DNA of 21,941 bases from Bacteroidales bacterium UBA3543. Lineage in GTDB: Bacteria > Bacteroidota > Bacteroidia > Bacteroidales > UBA932. The translations under genes and the position numbers were made by a program. Within the stretch, counting starts at the first letter, position 1, and each line of letters starts with the position of its first letter. Shown in pieces: positions 7,199 through 13,904 of the stretch. The notes below the pieces were generated by a model that was not told the DNA's origin, ran no database searches, and was given only the letters and a program-made list of their open reading frames with translations. The stretch lies in the NCBI GenBank assembly GCA_002376715.1, contig DFOK01000048.1, positions 1-21,941 of the forward strand, read 5' to 3'.

Positions 7199-8467
7199 AT
7201 GAAGGAAGAGAATAAGCGTAAGATGTGGCAAATGCCTTGGGGCTATCCTGAGAGCATCGCTATAACGGCCGGAATTGTTTTTGTAGGATTTATGCTACAA
7301 ATAACTATTAAAGGGTTTAATTTTTATCTGCTTACTTCACCTGTCAATCTTGTTGTTGGAGCTTTGATCATAAGCTTGTGCCTATTGACTCTTGCTCTGA
7401 AAAAATCAAAATTCCTCAGTTGGTTTACTGGCGTACCCTTCTCCGTTTGCATTATCTCGGCTTTGCTCGTCCTTACATTAATCATGGGACTTACTCCTCA
7501 AACTGCTTCAGGGTCAGCGAATACCAACGACAACTTCTTTGTTTTGCTGGGATTCAACAATATGATAGGCTCCTGGCCATTTATTCTTATCTATTTTACT
7601 ACCCTTCTTTCGCTTGGTTCATTGATCGTTCGCCGACTGGCCAAATTTAAGATTAAAGATTGGGGCTTTTATCTCAACCATATTGGATTGTGGTTAGTTT
7701 TATTTGCAGGTGGCCTGGGTCATGCAGATATGGAGCGATATATTATGCATGTCAGAGAAGGTGAGGTGGAATGGCGGGTTTACGATGATGAAGGAACAGT
7801 AAAAGAGTTGCCCATAGCCATACAGCTCAATGACTTTGATATGGAGGAGTATCCGCCAAAACTAACTATTATAGACAAGACAACGGGAGAGCCTCAACCA
7901 TTGTCGGCTCCTGACTACTATCAGATTGACACAAAAGCTCCTACAGGAAAGCTTGACGGATGGGTGTTGGAAATGAATGAATATATCCATCAGGCAGTAC
8001 GCAACAGCGACAGTACCTACCGCAAAGCTCCAATGCCCGGAGCCACCCCTGCTGCATACATCACCATGACCAATCCCTCAACCGGGGAGGTCTGTAAAGG
8101 ATGGGTATGTGGAGGTAATCAGGCACAACTCTACAAGACGCTCGAACTTAATGAGCAACACACTGTTGTAATGACCGTTACTGAGCCCAAGCGTTTTATG
8201 TCAGATATAGAAGTATACACCCCGGACGGGACAACTAAAAGTGCCATACTGGAGGTAAACCACCCTTTGCGTATCGGTGGCTGGACTATATATCAGTATG
8301 GATACGACAATGCAGCAGGACGACTCTCATCCTACAGCAGTATGGAGTTGGTCTACGACCCTTGGATAGTTCCGGTATATATCGGATTTATTATGATTGC
8401 CCTTGGTGCTGTCGCAATGATAGTGAGAGGGCATTCGCCAAATCGCAAAACTTTGTTAACCGACTAA
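7199..8467 (+). CDS. ccsB: Cytochrome c biogenesis protein ResB/Ccs1-like (haem lyase subunit)
   Basis: ResB-family membrane protein of System II cytochrome c maturation, which with CcsA delivers haem to apocytochromes in the periplasm. It has about 422 residues from this start. Hydrophobic segments lie at roughly 19-38, 48-67, 81-97, 126-143 and 154-172, followed by a soluble periplasmic domain of about 200 residues and one last membrane helix near the C-terminus. FYLNHIGLWLVLFAGGLGHA (about 157-176) holds conserved histidines and is typical of the Bacteroidota form. The start is uncertain: an ATG at 7190 touches the terminator T-run, and an ATG at 7223 gives MWQMPWGYPES, which matches the usual family N-terminus and has a purine-rich AAGGAAG about 14 bases upstream. 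Position next to nrfHA makes NrfH and NrfA the likely clients. Confidence 0.85.
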   Translation: MKEENKRKMWQMPWGYPESIAITAGIVFVGFMLQITIKGFNFYLLTSPVNLVVGALIISLCLLTLALKKSKFLSWFTGVPFSVCIISALLVLTLIMGLTPQTASGSANTNDNFFVLLGFNNMIGSWPFILIYFTTLLSLGSLIVRRLAKFKIKDWGFYLNHIGLWLVLFAGGLGHADMERYIMHVREGEVEWRVYDDEGTVKELPIAIQLNDFDMEEYPPKLTIIDKTTGEPQPLSAPDYYQIDTKAPTGKLDGWVLEMNEYIHQAVRNSDSTYRKAPMPGATPAAYITMTNPSTGEVCKGWVCGGNQAQLYKTLELNEQHTVVMTVTEPKRFMSDIEVYTPDGTTKSAILEVNHPLRIGGWTIYQYGYDNAAGRLSSYSSMELVYDPWIVPVYIGFIMIALGAVAMIVRGHSPNRKTLLTD

Positions 8468-8485
8468 ACAGGAGAAGTAAAAAGA

Positions 8486-9271
8486 ATGAATTGGGATACC
8501 TTTATATGGTTTGCGTTACCTGCCATGATATTGTGGGCAAGTGCCGGAATTGTGGTATATCGCAAAAAAAGCAAAGTTCTAGCTGATATTTTAATGATTG
8601 CGGGAATATCGATTTATACCCTCTTTATAATAGGCTTTTGGATAAATATTGAACGACCTCCATTGCGAACAATGGGAGAAACACGTCTTTGGTACTCCTT
8701 TTTTCTATCGGTTGTGGGCTATGTAACATATCGCAGATGGAAATATCCGTGGTTATTATCCTTTTCCGCATTAGTGGCCTCCGTATTTATCTGCATCAAC
8801 CTGTTTAAGCCGGAAATCCACTCCAAAAACCTTATGCCAGCCCTGCAAAGCATATGGTTTATACCCCACGTCACCTCCTATATCCTCTCTTATGCCATGT
8901 TTGGCGCTGCAACAGTAGGAGCATTTGTGCAACTAAGGAAAATTAATCGAAAAGGCCTTTCCGATAAAAAGATATTTGACCTCCTTGACAATTTGGTTTA
9001 CGTCGGGTTTGGATTTCTTGCACTGGGTATGCTGATGGGGTGTGTATGGGCAAAAGAGGCTTGGGGACACTATTGGACATGGGATCCAAAAGAGACATGG
9101 GCTTTCGTTACATCAATGGGATATCTGGCTTATATTCATCTTAGATTGCAAGGAGAAAAACGAGAAAAGGTTGCCCTGTGGCTCCTTCCCGTCGCCTTAA
9201 TCCTCCTGTTGATTACATGGATCGGCGTAAATTACCTCCCCTCCGCACAGGGAAGCATTCATGTATATTAA
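8486..9271 (+). CDS. ccsA: Cytochrome c assembly protein CcsA (haem handling, WWD domain)
   Basis: A 261-residue polytopic membrane protein of the CcmC/CcmF/CcsA family. The tryptophan-rich WWD haem-binding segment is clear: WAKEAWGHYWTWDPKETW at about 188-205. Two histidines flank it, His128 in FIPHVTSYILSYA and His218 in YLAYIHLRL, fitting the external haem ligands known for CcsA. About eight hydrophobic segments cover most of the chain. It partners with the preceding ResB-like protein as a two-subunit System II haem synthetase for NrfH and NrfA. A good Shine-Dalgarno sequence (AGGAGA, 8470-8475) lies ten bases before the ATG, uncommon in this window. It is the last rightward gene before the convergence zone. 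Confidence 0.92.
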   Translation: MNWDTFIWFALPAMILWASAGIVVYRKKSKVLADILMIAGISIYTLFIIGFWINIERPPLRTMGETRLWYSFFLSVVGYVTYRRWKYPWLLSFSALVASVFICINLFKPEIHSKNLMPALQSIWFIPHVTSYILSYAMFGAATVGAFVQLRKINRKGLSDKKIFDLLDNLVYVGFGFLALGMLMGCVWAKEAWGHYWTWDPKETWAFVTSMGYLAYIHLRLQGEKREKVALWLLPVALILLLITWIGVNYLPSAQGSIHVY

Positions 9272-9302
9272 GTGTTACGGAGTTGGACTCACCTTGCATC
9301 GC

Positions 9303-9363
9303 GTAACCCGTAACCCGCAACCCGCAACCCGTAACCCGTAACCCGTAACCCGTAACCCGTAAC
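9303..9363. repeat. GTAACCC heptamer tandem array (8.7 copies)
   Basis: Eight consecutive 7-mers plus a five-base partial copy occupy the gap after ccsA: two GTAACCC, two GCAACCC, four GTAACCC, then GTAAC. Only the T/C at the second position varies, and the variant copies are adjacent. A reverse-oriented copy (TGTTACGG, 9273-9280) lies 22 bases before the array and can pair with CCGTAACA at its right end (9357-9364). The array abuts the bidirectional terminator. It is outside any reading frame. Confidence 0.95.
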
Positions 9364-9364
9364 A

Positions 9365-9403
9365 AAAAAATAGCCGTCGGCAAAATACCGACGGCTATTT
9401 TTT
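9365..9403. terminator. Bidirectional intrinsic terminator between ccsA and rubredoxin
   Basis: A six-A run plus TAGCCGTCGG (9365-9380) pairs perfectly over 16 bp with CCGACGGCTA plus a six-T run (9388-9403), with a seven-base loop. Because the stem is flanked by A-run and T-run it can end transcripts from both sides: ccsA rightward and the rubredoxin gene leftward. Confidence 0.93.
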
Positions 9404-9422
9404 ATTACTTCACCTTCTTATT

Positions 9423-9584
9423 TTAGCTTATAGGTGAAAAATCTTCTTTCCCTACAAAACAGAGAGGGCAAACCCACTCGTCAGGAAGTTCACTAAACGG
9501 TGTTCCGGGATCAATTCCGTTATCTGGATCTCCTTTTGCCGGATCATAAATATATCCGCAAACGTCACATTCGTACTTTGTCAT
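9423..9584 (-). CDS. Rubredoxin
   Basis: A 53-residue cytoplasmic electron-transfer protein with one Fe(Cys)4 centre. The two iron-binding knuckles are CDVCGYIYDP (Cys6, Cys9) and CPLC (Cys39, Cys42), spaced as in classical rubredoxins. Conserved flanking features are present: YxCxxCGYxYDPxxGDPDNGI, PGTPFxELPxxWxCP and a C-terminal GKxxF. The length equals the family norm. In anaerobes rubredoxin serves oxygen and peroxide detoxification (rubrerythrin, superoxide reductase, flavodiiron proteins), but no such partner is in the window. It has its own candidate promoter and ends 20 bases from the bidirectional terminator, so it is probably monocistronic. Confidence 0.97.
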   Translation of the reverse strand: MTKYECDVCGYIYDPAKGDPDNGIDPGTPFSELPDEWVCPLCFVGKEDFSPIS

Positions 9585-9611
9585 ATCTATCTGATTTAAT
9601 TAATTAATTGT

Positions 9612-9627
9612 TTCAACCACGGTTGAA
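9612..9627. promoter_or_regulatory. Palindrome at the rubredoxin transcription start region
   Basis: TTCAACC-AC-GGTTGAA is a perfect 7-bp-arm inverted repeat with a two-base centre. On the minus strand it begins about eight bases after the -7 box, that is at about +1 to +16, a classical repressor position. It has no T-run and so is not a terminator. The regulator is unknown; a redox or stress regulator would fit the gene. Confidence 0.45.
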
Positions 9628-9634
9628 TCTTTCA

Positions 9635-9642
9635 CAAAAATA
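9635..9642 (-). promoter_or_regulatory. Candidate -7 box for the rubredoxin gene
   Basis: On the minus strand the bases read TATTTTTG, an exact fit to TAnnTTTG. The predicted start lies near 9628, giving a leader of about 45 bases. The -33 region is only T-rich (no TTG at the ideal distance), so confidence is moderate. Confidence 0.5.
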
Positions 9643-9694
9643 TATATTTTCCGGTGATTTGAAAATATTTAATTTATTCTGCCAATAAAGTGAG

Positions 9695-10615
9695 CTATTC
9701 TCCCCTCCTCCAAAGATCTCCGGGATATACCCCCTTCTCAATGAGTTTGTTGAGTTTTTCCACCACAAAGGGCCTATCCTCCTTGTAAGTCACGCCAAAC
9801 CATTTGGCATCGCATTCAAGCACCTTAAGAGAAGCATCACCCCTCTTTATAAGAAGATCCACTACATAAGGAATGAAATACTCCGCCTTGAGATTGTTTT
9901 TGGTGCTCTCGGCATCGAGGAATCTCTTGAACATCTCTTCCGAGTAGTCGAAATATTCGGGGGTAAAACCCCAAAAATTCATCGAAACAAAAGTATCGGC
10001 TGCCAGAGGATAATCCTTTCCATCTTCACTATAACATATCCCAAACTCCTTGCGTTGGATGGAGGTGCGCTCTACTACACTTATCAGATTGCAGTCAGCA
10101 TCTGTCACGCAAATTCCACGTGATACCGTCCCGAACTCGGAAAGGGTATTTTCCAGGTGGTAACCTACCATAGCGTATTTGCCCCTGGTGCCTGCTATCT
10201 TACGGAGGTGGTTCGCCATTATCTGAAAACTCTCCTTGCCATAGAAATCATCGGCATTGATCACTGCAAAGGGCTCTTTTATAGCCCCTTTAGCCATCAT
10301 TACTGCATGGTTTGTGCCCCACGGTTTTACCCTGCCTTCGGGGACCGAATAGCCTTCCGGCAGATATTCCAACTCTTGAAAAACAAACTCCACCTCAATC
10401 TTTCCGCCAAATCTTTCCGGGGAAAAGATATCTTTAAATTCCTCGGCAAATGAGTGTCTTATCACAAACACGACCTTGCCGAAACCGGCTCTGATCGCAT
10501 CATAAATCGAATAATCTATGATAGTCTCACCGGAGGGACCAAGTCCGTCCATCTGTTTGAGAGAACCGTAGCGCGAGCCCATACCGGCTGCAAGTATCAA
10601 AAGTGTCGGTTTCAT
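9695..10615 (-). CDS. Sugar-phosphate nucleotidyltransferase-like protein
   Basis: A 306-residue cytoplasmic GT-A-fold enzyme expected to join NTP and a sugar phosphate into an NDP-sugar. The N-terminal nucleotide-binding motif is LAAGMGSRYGSLKQ (8-21), a variant of the GxGxRxxPxTxxxPK signature in which GSLKQ replaces PxTxxxPK. A metal-binding Asp lies in INADDFYG (119-126), preceded by the substrate-loop-like RVKPWGTNHAV (95-105). This GSRYGSLKQ subfamily is usually annotated only as nucleotidyltransferase, so the base and sugar are not assigned; glucose-1-phosphate or a choline/ethanolamine-type phosphate substrate are both possible. It starts 15 bases after the SusA-like stop and so is probably the last gene of the starch operon. 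Confidence 0.85.
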   Translation of the reverse strand: MKPTLLILAAGMGSRYGSLKQMDGLGPSGETIIDYSIYDAIRAGFGKVVFVIRHSFAEEFKDIFSPERFGGKIEVEFVFQELEYLPEGYSVPEGRVKPWGTNHAVMMAKGAIKEPFAVINADDFYGKESFQIMANHLRKIAGTRGKYAMVGYHLENTLSEFGTVSRGICVTDADCNLISVVERTSIQRKEFGICYSEDGKDYPLAADTFVSMNFWGFTPEYFDYSEEMFKRFLDAESTKNNLKAEYFIPYVVDLLIKRGDASLKVLECDAKWFGVTYKEDRPFVVEKLNKLIEKGVYPGDLWRRGE

Positions 10616-10630
10616 ATTGGCGATCTCTAT

Positions 10631-12496
10631 TTATTTAAACTCAAAAATTACCGCGCTCTGTCCGGGCACCGTCACGTAACTATTCGCAAGGAAAGTCTCT
10701 CCGGTGATGACATTTCGCACAGAAGCCGCAAATTTAGAAGATATTTCCTGATATTTGCTCCAATCGATCTTAAAATCACTCTGTCCGTTGTTGATCACAA
10801 CCATGACAACCTCTTTTCTCACATATCTGAAATAGACATATACATTATCGTTTTCCGGACGATAATGAAGCAGAGAGCCCTGTGTAACGGCTTTTGAGCC
10901 CTTTCTCCAATTCATCAAGCGCGACGTATAATCAAACAGATCCTGCTGGGCACGATTCCGTCCGCTCCTTTCAAAAAGATTGATACGGTCACTCTTCCAA
11001 CCGCCCGGAAAGTCTATTCTCTCCTGCGAGTGGCCGGTAGTCCCATCCTTGCTCACAAATCCGAGTTCATCTCCATAGTAGAGCTGAGGTACTCCACGCA
11101 TTGTAGCCAAAAGGGCCATAACCATCTTCTGCTTGGCAAAGTCCCCCTTCAGATCGTGAGCCAGACGATTTGTATCGTGATTATTGGCAAATATCAGAAT
11201 ATTCGAAGGATTGTTATAAACAAAATCAAGTGAAAGGGAGTTGTACACTCTGACTAGGCCTTCACCCCAGAAGGGAGTGTCGGAATCGTCAGCAAATCCT
11301 GCAATGATGGCATCCCTCAAGGGAAAGTCCATTATCGAAGGGAGATTTGAATTATAGCCGTCGTGCTGCTTTACTCCCTCCCAGTAGGAACATGAGAGAG
11401 GATCACCATACCAACATTCGCCCACAATATTCATTTTGGGATATTCCCTGAGGATGTTCTTCACCCATTTAGAGATTGCAGCTTTATCAGAGTAGGGAAA
11501 AGTATCCACGCGGATACCGCCCAGGCCGGCATATTCCACCCACCATACTGCCATCTGAGTAAAATACCTGAGCACGAAAGGGTTCTCCAGATTCATATCG
11601 GGCATGGAAGTATCAAACCAGCCCTTGATACAAGCATCCTTGTCATACTTTGAAGCATATGGATCATAGTGTGTCGAAAGGGCGAAAGATGAGCGAGTAA
11701 AAGAGTCGTACATATGCACCCAGTTGTCGAGAGGGAGGTCCTCCATCCACCAGTGTGCAACTCCGCAATGGTTAGGAACCATATCCATTATTACCTTTAT
11801 TTCTTTTTCCGCCGCCTTCTCTACAAACTCCTTGTAGAGAGCATTCGTGCCATATCTCGGATCGATGCGATAATAATCAGCACAGGCATAACCGTGATAG
11901 GAGTACTCTTCTTCATTGTCAAAGAGCATAGGTGTAGACCAGATGGCCGTAACTCCAAGCTCGGCAATGTAGTCCAGATGGTCGATGATGCCCTGAATAT
12001 CGCCTCCATGACGTCCTTCAGGCAGTGAGCGGTCGCATTTTTCCATCGCCTCTTCCACCGAATCATTTAAATAGTCGCCATTGGCAAAACGATCCGGCAT
12101 CAGCAGATAGACCACATCCTGAGGGCCGAAGGAAGCGCGTTGCGCGGAACCTTTTTCACGATTGTGAATATTATACTCAAATCTGATGGAGTCCTGATCG
12201 GGAGTGACAAGGATAAAATGATATCCGGCAGCGGGGGTCCTGGCCCCTATCTTGATATCTGCAAAGATATAGTTAGGGCTGTCGCCGTTATGGATTTTTC
12301 CTACGGAGACTCCCCGTTTGGCATCTTCGGGTGCAAGGATCAAGGTGGAGCCACGAATATTGTCGCCCTTGATGAGCAACTGAAGGTCAGTTTTCATTCC
12401 CACCCACCAGCAGGGAGGCTCCACACGCTCTATTACCTGTGCAAATCCTACCGCACTAACCAGCAGCAGAAGCACAAGTGCAGTTATCCTGCGCAT
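10631..12496 (-). CDS. susA: SusA-like periplasmic neopullulanase / cyclomaltodextrinase (GH13)
   Basis: This 621-residue enzyme is predicted to cut imported malto-oligosaccharides in the periplasm. It has a cleavable signal peptide (1-19, ending VGFA-Q, no lipobox Cys). An N-terminal beta domain (about 22-110, with VEPPCWWVGMK) is typical of Bacteroidota cyclomaltodextrinase/SusA proteins. The GH13 barrel spans about 125-540, with the nucleophile Asp331 (GIRVDTFPY), acid/base Glu360 (IVGECWY), the transition-state Asp441 (FANNHDTNR) and a beta-rich C-terminal domain. Length is close to the 617 residues I recall for B. thetaiotaomicron SusA. It starts three bases after the stop of the upstream GH13 gene. 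Unlike the classic susRABCDEFG order it lies downstream of susG, not before susC. Confidence 0.9.
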   Translation of the reverse strand: MRRITALVLLLLVSAVGFAQVIERVEPPCWWVGMKTDLQLLIKGDNIRGSTLILAPEDAKRGVSVGKIHNGDSPNYIFADIKIGARTPAAGYHFILVTPDQDSIRFEYNIHNREKGSAQRASFGPQDVVYLLMPDRFANGDYLNDSVEEAMEKCDRSLPEGRHGGDIQGIIDHLDYIAELGVTAIWSTPMLFDNEEEYSYHGYACADYYRIDPRYGTNALYKEFVEKAAEKEIKVIMDMVPNHCGVAHWWMEDLPLDNWVHMYDSFTRSSFALSTHYDPYASKYDKDACIKGWFDTSMPDMNLENPFVLRYFTQMAVWWVEYAGLGGIRVDTFPYSDKAAISKWVKNILREYPKMNIVGECWYGDPLSCSYWEGVKQHDGYNSNLPSIMDFPLRDAIIAGFADDSDTPFWGEGLVRVYNSLSLDFVYNNPSNILIFANNHDTNRLAHDLKGDFAKQKMVMALLATMRGVPQLYYGDELGFVSKDGTTGHSQERIDFPGGWKSDRINLFERSGRNRAQQDLFDYTSRLMNWRKGSKAVTQGSLLHYRPENDNVYVYFRYVRKEVVMVVINNGQSDFKIDWSKYQEISSKFAASVRNVITGETFLANSYVTVPGQSAVIFEFK

Positions 12497-12499
12497 GAA

Positions 12500-13891
12500 C
12501 TACTTCTCCTTGGTTTCGGTTTCTACCTCTTTTTCTACCTCAACAGGCTCATCACAGTCTCCAAAACATTCGCCTATGCTAAAAATGATATGATACCCGT
12601 GAGGGGGCAATGTAAACTCGGAATCCCTGGTCACAACATGGTTGTCAACATTGAATGTAACTGTCTGATCGGAAAAATTGAACATGGCCAGACAAAGGTC
12701 GCCTTCGGCTTCTCTCTCGAAAACAAAGATCTCCTCAGGCCTGTCAGAGGGAAGAATGACCATTACACCACCCCAGGGCTGGGCCCAGAGGCAGGCGTGC
12801 CTGTCACGCATAGCTATCAGTTCCCTGTAAAAATCGGCCATATTGTTTTGATCGGCTTCCCAGTCGATGAGATCTTTCTCGAAAAATTCCAGACGCTTAT
12901 CCAGACCTGCCTCCTGACCACTATAAATCAAGGGCATTCCGGGAACCACAAATGAAAGCACTGCAAACTGACGGACGGCGGGGCCATACATTTCCGTACA
13001 GGTACCGTACCAGGAATTCTGGTCGTGGTTAGTGGTAAAGTTCATCGGAATGGTATTGGAAGGCATTCCGCTCCTATCCTGATAATTTACATAGAAGTTG
13101 GCAATGGAGTCGGCATCAATCTTTCCTGCTGCCAGAGCATACCAATTGTGCATCTGATCCCAGGTATAATAGGCGTTAAATGCATCGTATTGCAGTTCTG
13201 CTTTCTCTGCCTCGGCTAGCATAAAAATGTCTGGCTTGAGTTCCTTGAGGCGTGCTACCGCATCATTCCAGAAATCGGTAGGAACCTCAGCAGCAACATC
13301 ACAGCGGAAACCGTCAACTCCGAGTTCGATCCAATATTTCATTGCGGCAAACATCTCTTCCCTCAAATCCAAGTTTTCATAATTGAGACGGGCAATATCC
13401 GTCCAGTCATACTGGATGGCGAGGTTGCCCAGAGAGTCCTTGTAATACCATTCGTTATGCTCCACTGTCCATTTTGCATCTCTCGCAGTATGGTTTGCAA
13501 CCCAATCGAGAATTACTTTGAAACCCCTCTGATGGGCAGCCTCAAGAAGTTGTTTGAAGTCTTCTATCGTTCCGAATTCGGGATTGACCTCACAATAATC
13601 CTTTATTGAATAATAACTGCCGAGAGTGCCTTTACGACCCTCTTCTCCTATGGGATGGATCGGCATAAACCAGAGCACATCGACTCCGATCTGCTGCAGA
13701 CGGTCAAGATGTTGTTCAAATGCAGCGAAGGTGCCTTCAGGAGTGTACTGGCGGATGTTAACTTCGTATATGACAGCATTTTTGACCCATTCGGGGTGCT
13801 CAATATTGGAAAAATTGCCTTCCGGTTGGCCAGGCTTGCAACCAAACAGCGCAAAGGTTGCAATGATCAAAAATAAGAGATAACGTTTCAT
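12500..13891 (-). CDS. GH13 alpha-amylase-family lipoprotein with acidic C-terminal tail
   Basis: A compact 463-residue GH13 enzyme acting on alpha-1,4-glucans. The signal peptide ends ALFGC with the lipidated Cys at 18, then a short GQPEGN linker and a barrel from about residue 35. Catalytic residues are Asp198 (GVDGFRCDVA), Glu227 (MLAEAEK) and Asp290 (TTNHDQNSW). A small beta C-terminal domain follows, and then an unusual tail from 442 with two Cys (CFGDC) and a run rich in E, V, K and T. An ATG at 13921 would add ten residues but overlap the upstream gene and spoil the signal peptide, so 13891 is chosen; the gap to the upstream gene is then 13 bases. Exact specificity (amylase, maltogenic, or branching) cannot be told. 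Confidence 0.88.
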   Translation of the reverse strand: MKRYLLFLIIATFALFGCKPGQPEGNFSNIEHPEWVKNAVIYEVNIRQYTPEGTFAAFEQHLDRLQQIGVDVLWFMPIHPIGEEGRKGTLGSYYSIKDYCEVNPEFGTIEDFKQLLEAAHQRGFKVILDWVANHTARDAKWTVEHNEWYYKDSLGNLAIQYDWTDIARLNYENLDLREEMFAAMKYWIELGVDGFRCDVAAEVPTDFWNDAVARLKELKPDIFMLAEAEKAELQYDAFNAYYTWDQMHNWYALAAGKIDADSIANFYVNYQDRSGMPSNTIPMNFTTNHDQNSWYGTCTEMYGPAVRQFAVLSFVVPGMPLIYSGQEAGLDKRLEFFEKDLIDWEADQNNMADFYRELIAMRDRHACLWAQPWGGVMVILPSDRPEEIFVFEREAEGDLCLAMFNFSDQTVTFNVDNHVVTRDSEFTLPPHGYHIIFSIGECFGDCDEPVEVEKEVETETKEK

Positions 13892-13904
13892 AGATAGTAT
13901 TTTT

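Noticed and set aside
9303..9363. CRISPR array or telomere
   Set aside because: The unit is 7 bp with no spacers, there are no cas genes, and the array is internal to the sequence. It is a simple tandem repeat.
10616..10630. Terminator between the SusA-like gene and the nucleotidyltransferase
   Set aside because: The 15-base gap holds no inverted repeat or T-run, so the genes are treated as one operon.
12140..12955. A 271-codon open frame on the plus strand across the SusA-like and small GH13 genes
   Set aside because: It lies antisense to two well-supported enzymes with intact catalytic motifs, spans their junction, and its translation shows no recognisable domain. It is a shadow of minus-strand codon bias.
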